Source of the DNA: Neorhizobium alkalisoli
GTDB taxonomy: Bacteria; Pseudomonadota; Alphaproteobacteria; Rhizobiales; Rhizobiaceae
Length of the DNA: 64,000 bases
Direction of reading: 5' to 3'
Assembly (NCBI RefSeq): GCF_002968635.1
Contig: NZ_PVBN01000017.1
Span: forward strand, 17,969-81,968
Both the position numbers and the translations under genes were made by a program. Below are positions 9,073-16,993 of the stretch, piece after piece. Each line of letters begins with the position of its first letter. The stretch's first letter is position 1. The notes beneath the pieces were generated by a model. It searched no databases, was not told where the DNA came from, and saw nothing but the letters and a program-made list of their open reading frames with translations.

Positions 9073-9533
9073 ACGCCGGAGCGCTCAACATTCACGCCAC
9101 TGCCGTCGTTCTGGGGACGCGGGGGATCTTATTCACGGGACCGTCCGGCGCCGGTAAATCCATGCTCGCCTTCGCCTGCATCGCAGCGGCTCGAAGACAG
9201 GGTGCCTTTGCGGCTTTGGTGGCCGATGATCAGGTTTTCATCTCCGGCCACGGTGAACGACTTGTCGCCAGCCGCCCTGACGCGATCGCGGGACTGATCG
9301 AACTGCGCGGCAGCGGCATTGCGCAGGTCGACAGCATTCCGGCCGCCGTACTCGATCTTACCGTCGCCGTCATCTCGCGGCCGGGAAGCGAGCGGCTTCC
9401 ACCGGAAAACGAACGCTTCTCCATCGCCGGCCTTGGTGAGCTTCCGCTGGTCAGGATATGGCAGGGAACGCCCGATCCGCTGGCCATTCTGACGGCATTT
9501 GCCCCCAATCTTCACGGTGAAATGCCCTTTTGA
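9069..9533 (+). CDS. hprK: HPr kinase/phosphorylase, short alphaproteobacterial form
   Basis: Phosphorylates HPr on a serine and so tunes an incomplete, regulatory PTS. Only the C-terminal catalytic domain is present (154 residues, about half the Firmicutes protein), as is usual in Alphaproteobacteria. The P-loop GPSGAGKSM is near residue 23 and the acidic VADDQV segment follows. It overlaps chvG by 4 bases and precedes EIIA and HPr by 125 bp. The phosphorylation target, an HPr with the expected Ser, is two genes downstream. Confidence 0.93.
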   Translation: MNAGALNIHATAVVLGTRGILFTGPSGAGKSMLAFACIAAARRQGAFAALVADDQVFISGHGERLVASRPDAIAGLIELRGSGIAQVDSIPAAVLDLTVAVISRPGSERLPPENERFSIAGLGELPLVRIWQGTPDPLAILTAFAPNLHGEMPF

Positions 9534-9658
9534 TTATCCAGCTGCCTGATTTTTTAACTTGAACTTCGAATCTACATGGAGAAGATGGCTTCCCACCGCT
9601 GGACGGCTTTATTGCGATGCGATAAGGCCGCAAGTTTCCATAGCAGGGGGCAGTTTTC

Positions 9659-10060
9659 ATGATCGGACTTGTGCTTGTCACCCATGGCAAGCTGGCTGAG
9701 GAATTTCGTCATGCGGTCGAGCATGTCGTCGGGCCTCAGAAATTCATCGAAACCGTATCGATCGGCCCCGAAGACGACATGGACCAACGCCGGCAGGACA
9801 TTGTCGATGCCGTGGGCAGCGCTAACGACGGCCATGGCGTCATCATCCTTACCGACATGTTCGGCGGCACCCCTTCCAACCTTTCCATTTCCGTCATGGA
9901 AAGCGGCAAAACGGAAGTCATCGCCGGCATGAATTTGCCCATGCTGATCAAGCTCGCCGGCGTGCGCGGCGACAACAACATGGACAGGGCTCTTGCCGAA
10001 GCGTCGGAGGCCGGCCGGAAATATATCAATGTCGCAAGCCGCGTCCTCAGCGGCAAATGA
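9659..10060 (+). CDS. PTS mannose-family EIIA component
   Basis: Regulatory phosphocarrier that accepts phosphate from HPr. The 133-residue protein is a single EIIA-Man domain. The active-site His is residue 9 in LVTHGKLA, and the family motifs GVIILTDMFGGTPSN and GMNLPMLIK are present. No sugar permease is nearby, as expected for the rhizobial regulatory PTS. It starts ATG after GGGGG. The stop overlaps the next gene, the HPr gene, by 4 bases. It is often named manX in rhizobia; I leave the symbol open. Confidence 0.92.
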   Translation: MIGLVLVTHGKLAEEFRHAVEHVVGPQKFIETVSIGPEDDMDQRRQDIVDAVGSANDGHGVIILTDMFGGTPSNLSISVMESGKTEVIAGMNLPMLIKLAGVRGDNNMDRALAEASEAGRKYINVASRVLSGK

Positions 10061-10353
10061 GAACCAACACCCGAATGTCGTCCCCCCTCTCCCGCGAATT
10101 CCTGATCGTCAACAAGCGCGGCCTGCACGCGCGCGCCTCTGCGAAGTTTGTGCAGATGGTCGAAAGCTTTGATGCGCAGATCACCGTTTCCAAGGACGGC
10201 ACGACGGTCGGCGGCACATCGATCATGGGTCTGATGATGCTCGCCGCAAGCACTGGCTGCACCATTGAGGTTGCCGCCGCCGGCAAGCAGGCCCTCGAGG
10301 CGCTGGAAGCGCTGGGGGAACTCGTTGCGAACAAGTTTGGTGAAGAAGCCTGA
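10057..10353 (+). CDS. ptsH: Phosphocarrier protein HPr
   Basis: Passes phosphate from enzyme I to EIIA. The phospho-His is residue 24 in NKRGLHARAS. The regulatory serine is Ser55 in VGGTSIMGL, the site for HprK encoded two genes upstream. At 98 residues it is about 10 longer than typical HPr. The extra N-terminus would vanish if translation began at ATG 10075. The ATGA overlap with EIIA favours 10057. It ends the chvI-chvG-hprK-EIIA-HPr group. Confidence 0.93.
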   Translation: MRTNTRMSSPLSREFLIVNKRGLHARASAKFVQMVESFDAQITVSKDGTTVGGTSIMGLMMLAASTGCTIEVAAAGKQALEALEALGELVANKFGEEA

Positions 10354-10375
10354 AGCCTTTTCCTTATTCAACCCT

Positions 10376-10405
10376 GATATAAAGATATAAAGACTTCTTT
10401 ATATC
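10376..10405 (+). promoter_or_regulatory. Tandem repeat and perfect hairpin upstream of ahcY
   Basis: GATATAAA occurs twice in tandem (10376-10391). The second copy forms a perfect 9-bp stem GATATAAAG/CTTTATATC (10384-10405) with a 4-base loop. It lies 23 bp past the HPr stop and 115 bp before ahcY. With little GC in the stem and no T run it is not a normal terminator. It could be an operator for a regulator or a leader element. Confidence 0.4.
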
Positions 10406-10519
10406 CCGGTTGCCTCGTGGTCGTAAGCCTGCTAAACCGCTGGCAGCCTTCGCCTGTCTAGGCGATCTGTCGCGCGTCCTGCACGCGAGGCAAGCGTTAT
10501 CGAACACCTGGAGAGCTTC

Positions 10520-11920
10520 ATGAGCACTGAAAAGGATTACGTCGTCGCGGATATCAACCTTGCCGCCTATGGCCGCAAGGAACTCGACATTGCCGAAACT
10601 GAAATGCCAGGCTTGATGTCCTGCCGCGCCGAATTCGGCGAATCGAAGCCGTTGAAGGGCGCGCGCATCACCGGCTCGCTGCACATGACCATCCAGACGG
10701 CTGTGTTGATCGAGACCTTGAAGGAACTCGGCGCTGAAATCCGCTGGGCATCCTGCAATATCTTCTCGACGCAGGATCATGCCGCAGCAGCGATCGCGGC
10801 AGCCGGCATCCCCGTCTTCGCCGTAAAGGGCGAGTCGCTTACCGAATACTGGGAATACACCGACAAGATCTTCCAGTGGGCCGATGGCGGCTTCTCGAAC
10901 ATGATCCTCGACGATGGCGGCGACGCCACGATGTATATCCTGCTCGGCGCCCGCGCCGAAGCCGGAGAGGATGTGCTGTCGAATCCGGGTTCGGAAGAAG
11001 AAGAAATCCTCTTCGCACAGATCAAGAAGCGTCTGAAGGCTTCGCAGGGCTGGTTCACCAAGCAGCGCGACGCGATCAAGGGTGTCACGGAAGAGACGAC
11101 AACCGGCGTTCACCGCCTTTACGAACTCTCCAAGAAGGGATTGCTGCCCTTCCCGGCAATCAACGTCAACGATTCCGTCACCAAGTCGAAATTCGACAAC
11201 AAATACGGCTGCAAGGAATCGCTGGTTGACGGCATCCGTCGCGGTACCGACGTAATGATGGCCGGCAAGGTTGCCGTCGTTTGCGGTTACGGCGACGTGG
11301 GCAAGGGTTCGGCCGCTTCGCTCGCCGGCGCCGGCGCCCGCGTCAAGGTCACGGAAGTCGATCCGATCTGCGCTTTGCAGGCAGCCATGGACGGCTTCGA
11401 AGTCGTGGTACTCGAGGATGTGGTTTCGACCGCAGACATCTTCATCAGCACCACCGGCAACAAGGACGTCATCCGCATCGAGCACATGCGTGCGATGAAG
11501 GACATGGCGATCGTCGGCAATATCGGTCACTTCGACAACGAGATCCAGGTTGCGGCACTCCGGAACCTCAAGTGGACCAACGTCAAGCCGCAGGTCGACC
11601 TGATCGAGTTCCCGAAGGGCAACCGCATCATCCTGCTGTCGGAAGGCCGTCTCCTGAATCTCGGCAACGCGACCGGTCACCCGTCCTTCGTGATGTCCGC
11701 GTCGTTCACCAACCAGACGCTGGCCCAGATTGAACTCTTCACCAAGCCGGGCGTGTACAAGAACGAGGTCTACATTCTGCCGAAACACCTCGACGAGAAG
11801 GTCGCGCGCCTGCACCTCGACAAGCTCGGCGTAAGGCTGACGGAGCTCTCGGAAGAACAGGCTGCCTATATCGGCGTGTCGTCGCAAGGCCCGTTCAAGG
11901 CCGAACACTACCGCTATTAA
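10520..11920 (+). CDS. ahcY: Adenosylhomocysteinase
   Basis: Splits S-adenosylhomocysteine to adenosine and homocysteine, relieving product inhibition of methyltransferases. At 466 residues it is the bacterial long form with the internal insertion. The NAD-binding GYGDVGKGSAAS lies near residue 257, substrate residues are in KSKFDNKYGC, and the conserved tail KAEHYRY closes the active site. It has a GGAGAG ribosome-binding site, its own upstream region, and a strong terminator 28 bp after the stop, so it is probably transcribed alone. Confidence 0.97.
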   Translation: MSTEKDYVVADINLAAYGRKELDIAETEMPGLMSCRAEFGESKPLKGARITGSLHMTIQTAVLIETLKELGAEIRWASCNIFSTQDHAAAAIAAAGIPVFAVKGESLTEYWEYTDKIFQWADGGFSNMILDDGGDATMYILLGARAEAGEDVLSNPGSEEEEILFAQIKKRLKASQGWFTKQRDAIKGVTEETTTGVHRLYELSKKGLLPFPAINVNDSVTKSKFDNKYGCKESLVDGIRRGTDVMMAGKVAVVCGYGDVGKGSAASLAGAGARVKVTEVDPICALQAAMDGFEVVVLEDVVSTADIFISTTGNKDVIRIEHMRAMKDMAIVGNIGHFDNEIQVAALRNLKWTNVKPQVDLIEFPKGNRIILLSEGRLLNLGNATGHPSFVMSASFTNQTLAQIELFTKPGVYKNEVYILPKHLDEKVARLHLDKLGVRLTELSEEQAAYIGVSSQGPFKAEHYRY

Positions 11921-11948
11921 TCGGTAGCCGGTTAATCCACAACATATA

Positions 11949-11987
11949 GAGGCCGCAGCCTTGACAAAAGGCTGCGGCCTCTTTTTT
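11949..11987 (+). terminator. Rho-independent terminator of ahcY
   Basis: A perfect 12-bp stem GAGGCCGCAGCC/GGCTGCGGCCTC with a 9-base loop is followed by six T. It is one of the strongest intrinsic terminators in the window. Confidence 0.93.
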
Positions 11988-12142
11988 AGCCGCATCCCTT
12001 CCCGGCGATTCCCTTAACAAGTATCCTTTTATGAATGATTCGTGCCGTCCTGGCCGTTCGACCTCAGGTCGTCCGGCTCCGGGCAAGGCACGAAATGGTA
12101 TGTCTTGTCGATGAGCGGCAATTGGACGGAGACAGACCGGTT

Positions 12143-14725
12143 ATGTCGGTAAAAAAAACGAGCCTGTTCAAGCAGGCCGATCCCTCTTGCGACGGAGTTG
12201 GTTCTCCGGCCTCGCAATCTGCCTCCGGGGCTCCGGATGGCGGCGCGGCGGCCGTTGGGTTCAGCCGTCTCGCGCGCTTTGCCAGCGCCGTTCTCTCAGG
12301 AACCGCTCTTTCCGGTCTTGCGACTGCTGCTCTCGCGCAGCAGTCCACCACAGAGGCGGCACGGCTCTTTTCCTCGACGGAAGTCGTGGTTTCCTCGGTC
12401 GTCCTCGGCGCGCTCGGCGCAGCGCTTCTTTCCGCAGTCTGGCTGGTGCGCCAGCGGGGCAATATGGAAGCCGAAACGCAGGAGATGCGCAGCGCGCTTT
12501 CGGATGCACAACAACGCATCTCGAAATACGAGGCGCTGATCGCCGACAAGAACCGACGTATCGTCATCTGGGAAGGTGGGGCATCGAAGCCCGAGTTCCT
12601 TGGCCAGCTTCCGGCTGAGACCGGCGCTCCCCAAGAGGATCGCGAATTCCTGGCGTTCGGCCGCTGGCTTCGCAGCCTCTCTGCGGGCGAGCTCGAAAAA
12701 TCGATCGAATTTCTTCGCACCGAGGCGCGTACCTTCGACATGGTCGTCGAGACGAACCGCGACGAGATTCTCGAGGTCCAGGGTCGTGTTTCGGGCGGCA
12801 AGGCTTTTGTGCGCTTCATCGCGCTGAACAACTTGCGGGCCGAGCTTGCGGAACTGAAAATCGAACGCGAACGGCTTGCCGGCTCCATTTCTCTGTTTCA
12901 TTCGCTGCTCGACGCTATCGAACAGCCGGTATGGCGGCGAGACGCCCAGGGTAAACTCAGCTGGGTCAACCATGCCTACGGTGACGCTGTTGAAGCGTCG
13001 ACGCCAGATCAGGCGATCGAAGAAGGACGTGAGTTCCTCGGAACGATCGCCCGCGAAAAGATCAAGGCGATAGCGACGCCGACCTCGCCGTTCCACGACC
13101 GCATTTCCACCGTGGCGCATGGCAACCGCACCATGTTCGACGTCGTGGACGTCGCGGTGCCGGGCGGCTCGGCAGGTATGGCCATCGATGTGTCCGAAGC
13201 GGAAGCGGTGCGAGAGGAACTGAAACGCACGCTGAGAAGTCATGCGGAAACCCTCGATCATCTCGCAACCCCAGTTGCGATTTTCGATGGCGACCGCCGG
13301 CTGCAGTTCTACAACCAGGCTTTTGCCCAGCTCTGGGGCCTGAGCCTTTCCTTCCTGGACTCGCGGCCGGACAATAGTGAACTGCTCGACAAGTTGCGCA
13401 GCGAAGGCAGGCTGCCGGAGCAACTCAACTGGCGGAGCTGGAAGGAAACGGCGCTTTCCGTCTATCGCTCCCCGGACACCCAGACCGATCTCTGGCACCT
13501 GCCAAATGGCCAGACGCTGCGCGTGATCGCTACGGCGCATCCGCAAGGCGGAGCCACCTGGGTCTTTGAAAACCTTACCGAACAGGTGAATCTCGAAACC
13601 CGCTACAACACACTGGTCAAGGTACAGGGCGAAACCATCGACCACCTCTCCGAAGGCGTTGCCGTCTTCGGTCCGGACGGCCGTATCCGTCTCTCGAATC
13701 CTGCCTTCCGGGCGCTGTGGGGCATCACGGCCGACGAGGCCCAGCCGAACACTCACATCAAGGCGATCGAGGCTGCCTGTGCACCGTCCTACGACAAGCC
13801 GGACGGCTGGCGACGGTTTGGGCAGATGCTGACCAATTTCGACGACGAACGCCCGTCGCTTCAGGGAACCTTCGAACTCTATTCGGGTCTGATCCTCGAC
13901 TATGCGGTCACCCCGCTGCCGAATGCGCAGACCATGTTCACCTTTGTGGATATGACGGCGAGCGCGCGGGCCGAACGGGCGCTGAAAGAGAAGAACGAGG
14001 CGCTGCGGAAGGCCGACGAGATCAAGAACGATTTCGTGCAGCACGTTTCCTACGAGCTTCGCTCGCCGCTCACCAACATCATCGGCTTCACGGATCTTCT
14101 GAAGACGCCGGGGATCGGTCCGCTCAACGAGCGGCAGTCGGAATATATCGACCACATCTCGACATCGTCCTCGGTGCTGCTGACGATCGTCAACGACATT
14201 CTCGACCTTGCGACGGTCGATGCCGGCATCATGCAGCTCCATTATTCGGAACTGGCCATCGACGACCTGCTCGACGACGTGGCGATGCAGATCGCCGACC
14301 GGCTGCACGAAAACGGCGTGACGCTTGCGATCACCGCGCCCGCCGGACTCGGCACTATCGTCGCGGACCAGCAGCGGCTGAAGCAGATCCTCATCAAGCT
14401 GCTCACCAATGCCACCAACTTTGCGCCGGAAGGGTCCGCCATCACGCTCAATTGCTGGCGCACCCACAACGACGTGTTCTTCTCCGTGACAGACAGAGGC
14501 CCCGGCATTCCGGAAGAGATGTTGAAGAACGTCTTCAATCGCTTCTCCTCCAGCGCCAAGGGCGGCAAGCGCAGCGGCGCAGGCCTCGGCCTGTCGATCG
14601 TCGAAAGCTTCGTCAACCTGCACCACGGTGACGTTACGATCGACAGCAAGCCCGGCCAGGGAACGACCGTCACCTGCCGCGTCCCAAGTGCCGCAGGCAA
14701 GACGCATTCCGTCGCCGCCGAATGA
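12143..14725 (+). CDS. divL: DivL-type PAS-domain tyrosine pseudo-histidine kinase
   Basis: Likely cell-cycle regulator controlling the CckA-CtrA pathway, as DivL does in Caulobacter. The 860-residue protein has an Ala-rich N-terminus and a membrane segment near residues 95-118. PAS-like regions span about 260-590, and a kinase core covers 625-850. The H-box reads QHVSYELRSPL: the phospho-acceptor His is replaced by Tyr637, the DivL hallmark. The ATPase boxes (LLTNATNFAPEG, DRGPGIPEE, GAGLGLSIVESF) are intact. I chose ATG 12143, with GGAG upstream; eight A follow two codons later. The stop overlaps tsaE-amgK (ATGA). Confidence 0.9.
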   Translation: MSVKKTSLFKQADPSCDGVGSPASQSASGAPDGGAAAVGFSRLARFASAVLSGTALSGLATAALAQQSTTEAARLFSSTEVVVSSVVLGALGAALLSAVWLVRQRGNMEAETQEMRSALSDAQQRISKYEALIADKNRRIVIWEGGASKPEFLGQLPAETGAPQEDREFLAFGRWLRSLSAGELEKSIEFLRTEARTFDMVVETNRDEILEVQGRVSGGKAFVRFIALNNLRAELAELKIERERLAGSISLFHSLLDAIEQPVWRRDAQGKLSWVNHAYGDAVEASTPDQAIEEGREFLGTIAREKIKAIATPTSPFHDRISTVAHGNRTMFDVVDVAVPGGSAGMAIDVSEAEAVREELKRTLRSHAETLDHLATPVAIFDGDRRLQFYNQAFAQLWGLSLSFLDSRPDNSELLDKLRSEGRLPEQLNWRSWKETALSVYRSPDTQTDLWHLPNGQTLRVIATAHPQGGATWVFENLTEQVNLETRYNTLVKVQGETIDHLSEGVAVFGPDGRIRLSNPAFRALWGITADEAQPNTHIKAIEAACAPSYDKPDGWRRFGQMLTNFDDERPSLQGTFELYSGLILDYAVTPLPNAQTMFTFVDMTASARAERALKEKNEALRKADEIKNDFVQHVSYELRSPLTNIIGFTDLLKTPGIGPLNERQSEYIDHISTSSSVLLTIVNDILDLATVDAGIMQLHYSELAIDDLLDDVAMQIADRLHENGVTLAITAPAGLGTIVADQQRLKQILIKLLTNATNFAPEGSAITLNCWRTHNDVFFSVTDRGPGIPEEMLKNVFNRFSSSAKGGKRSGAGLGLSIVESFVNLHHGDVTIDSKPGQGTTVTCRVPSAAGKTHSVAAE

Positions 14726-16233
14726 CGGGCGCGACCGGTTTAACACTCACTCTTGCCAGCGAGGCCGAGACAATTCGGCTGGGGGAAGATCTGGCGCTGG
14801 CACTGAGACAAGGCGACTGGCTGGCGCTCTCCGGCGATCTCGGCGCCGGCAAATCCACGCTGGCCCGCGCTTTCCTGCGGGCGATGGCCGATGACGACGA
14901 ACTCGAAGTCCCGAGCCCCACCTTCACGCTCGTGCAGAGCTACGACCTGAGGATCCCGGTCTCGCATTTCGACCTCTACCGGCTCGGCGACGCCTCCGAG
15001 CTGGATGAACTTGGCTTCGACGAAGCTCTCGTCAATGGCATCTGCCTCGTTGAATGGCCGGAAATGGCCGAGGATCTGTTGCCCTCAGCACGCATCCGGC
15101 TCCGCCTGGAACATCAGGATCGCGGGCGACAAGTCACGATTACCGGACCGGAAACCCAAATGAAGCGCATCCATCGGGTGCTGGCGATCCGGGATTTCCT
15201 GAATCGGCACGGTTACGAAAACGCACGCCGGCGTTTCCTGACCGGTGACGCCTCAATGCGGGCCTATGAGAAAATCACAGCCTCGAATGGCGAGACGCCG
15301 ATCCTGATGGATTGGCCGAAGCCGCCGGAGGGTCCGGCCGTTCTCGATGACAAACCTTATCCCAAGGTGGCGCATCTGGCCGAAGACGCCTATCCTTTCG
15401 TTGCCATTGCCCAATATCTGCGCGAGCTGGGGCTCGCTGCGCCGCAAGTCCTTGATGTCGACTATGACCAGGGCATCCTGCTGATCGAGAACCTCGGCGG
15501 CGAAGGCGTCCTGGACGTGAGCGGTCAGCCGATCCCGGAACGCTACCGTGAAAGCGTCGTATGTCTTGCTTTCCTGCACAGCCACGAGATGCGGCAGGAC
15601 TTGCCCGTCGGCGAAAGCCATGTCCACCACGTCCCGGATTTCGATCCGACAGCAATGACGATGGAAGCCCGGCTTCTCATCGATTGGCATCTGCCATGGA
15701 AACGCGGCGCGCCGTCGACAGAAGAAGAACGGCAGGACTATCTTGCGATCTGGGCTGGCCTGATAGGAGAGTTGGAACGCGCTGAAAAGAACCTTCTGCT
15801 GCGCGATTTTCATTCACCCAATATCATCTGGCGCCCACACGAGTCGGGCGTGCACCGCGTCGGCCTTATCGATTTTCAAGATGCGATGATCGGTCCGACA
15901 GCCTATGATCTCGCGTCGATCGTGCAAGATGCGCGGGTGGACATATCAAAACCGCTGGCCGACCAGATGATGGTCGACTACGTGACCCTTCGCCGCTCCC
16001 TCGGCTCCTTCGACGAGCCTGCTTTCCTCAAAGCCTGGGCGATCATGGCCGCGCAGCGCAATTGCAAGCTCGCAGGCCTCTGGGTGCGACTCATGCAGCG
16101 GGATGGCAAACCTGGCTACATGAAGCATATGCCGCGGACGCTTGGTTACCTTGCGACGGCCCTGAGCCACGAAACCCTTACGCCGTTGCGGGAATGGTGC
16201 AAGAAGGTCGGAATAGAGCTACCCGAATCATAG
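14722..16233 (+). CDS. Fused TsaE (tRNA t6A ATPase) and AmgK-like N-acetylmuramate kinase
   Basis: One 503-residue protein with two functions. Residues 1-150 are TsaE, with P-loop SGDLGAGKSTLARA, PSPTFTLVQSY and the YRLGDASELDELGFDE segment; this ATPase supports t6A formation in tRNA. Residues about 155-503 are an aminoglycoside-phosphotransferase-fold kinase with catalytic LLRDFHSPNIIW and metal-binding IDFQDAM. The next gene encodes a MurU-like nucleotidyltransferase, so the kinase half is probably AmgK of the MurNAc/GlcNAc recycling route. Fusion is read directly from one uninterrupted frame; the sugar specificity is inferred from context. Confidence 0.9.
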   Translation: MTGATGLTLTLASEAETIRLGEDLALALRQGDWLALSGDLGAGKSTLARAFLRAMADDDELEVPSPTFTLVQSYDLRIPVSHFDLYRLGDASELDELGFDEALVNGICLVEWPEMAEDLLPSARIRLRLEHQDRGRQVTITGPETQMKRIHRVLAIRDFLNRHGYENARRRFLTGDASMRAYEKITASNGETPILMDWPKPPEGPAVLDDKPYPKVAHLAEDAYPFVAIAQYLRELGLAAPQVLDVDYDQGILLIENLGGEGVLDVSGQPIPERYRESVVCLAFLHSHEMRQDLPVGESHVHHVPDFDPTAMTMEARLLIDWHLPWKRGAPSTEEERQDYLAIWAGLIGELERAEKNLLLRDFHSPNIIWRPHESGVHRVGLIDFQDAMIGPTAYDLASIVQDARVDISKPLADQMMVDYVTLRRSLGSFDEPAFLKAWAIMAAQRNCKLAGLWVRLMQRDGKPGYMKHMPRTLGYLATALSHETLTPLREWCKKVGIELPES

Positions 16234-16255
16234 CCAGGGCTCTAAAACAGCAGGC

Positions 16256-16990
16256 ATGACCATCATCCAACAGGCCATGGTGCTTGCCGCGGGCCTCGGC
16301 ACCCGTTTGCGGCCCATCACCGATACGATGCCGAAGCCGCTGGTGCCGATCTCCGGCAAGCCGATGATCGATTATGCGCTCGACGCGCTGGCGAATGCCG
16401 GCGTCACACGCGCGGCCGTCAACGTCCACCATTTTGCCGGCATGATGGAGGCCCATCTTGAGGCTTATCCGCGCCTCAAGATTCTGATCTCGGATGAACG
16501 TGCTGAATTGATGAATTCCGGCGGAGGTCTCGCGAAAGGGCTCAAACTGCTCGATCCGGGCCTCCTCTACGTCATGAATGCCGATCTTTTCTGGATCGGC
16601 GAAAAGCCGGGAGCAAAAACCAACCTCCAGCGCCTTGCCGAATTCTTCGATCCGGACACCATGGATCTGGCGCTCCTGTGCGTCCCGCTCGAACGAACCA
16701 CGGGCCATAACGGCAAGAAGGATTTTCAACTCGCCCCCGACGGCCGCCTTTCCCGCTATGCCGACGGCGGCGATAACCCGGTCGTTTATGCAGGCGCGAT
16801 CGTCATGCATTCCTCCCTCCTCGATGAGGCACCTGCGGATGCCTTCAACCTCAACATCTATTTCGACCGCGCGATCGAAAAAGGCCGCCTGTTCGGCATG
16901 ATGATGGACGGAGAATGGATAACCGTCGGCACGCCGGAAGCCCTGCCTGCCGCCGAAGCGGTCATTGCCCGTCACTCCGTGGAGGCCTGA
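16256..16990 (+). CDS. murU: MurU-like nucleotidyltransferase (N-acetylmuramate 1-phosphate uridylyltransferase)
   Basis: Probably makes UDP-MurNAc from the AmgK product, bypassing de novo synthesis and fosfomycin-sensitive MurA. The 244-residue protein begins with the NDP-sugar pyrophosphorylase signature MVLAAGLGTRLRPITD and MPKPLVPI. It carries the metal-binding Asp in YVMNADLFW and ends with the usual VGTPEAL motif. Its place 22 bp after tsaE-amgK supports the MurNAc assignment over glucose or mannose 1-phosphate. A related generic sugar-phosphate transferase is the alternative. Confidence 0.85.
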   Translation: MTIIQQAMVLAAGLGTRLRPITDTMPKPLVPISGKPMIDYALDALANAGVTRAAVNVHHFAGMMEAHLEAYPRLKILISDERAELMNSGGGLAKGLKLLDPGLLYVMNADLFWIGEKPGAKTNLQRLAEFFDPDTMDLALLCVPLERTTGHNGKKDFQLAPDGRLSRYADGGDNPVVYAGAIVMHSSLLDEAPADAFNLNIYFDRAIEKGRLFGMMMDGEWITVGTPEALPAAEAVIARHSVEA

Positions 16991-16993
16991 GCC

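Noticed and set aside
10354..10519. A SAM-II or SAH riboswitch before ahcY
   Set aside because: The conserved core bases of SAM-II (UGAUUUAA, GCUAAA after the pseudoknot) are not in the right order, and no SAH fold could be drawn.
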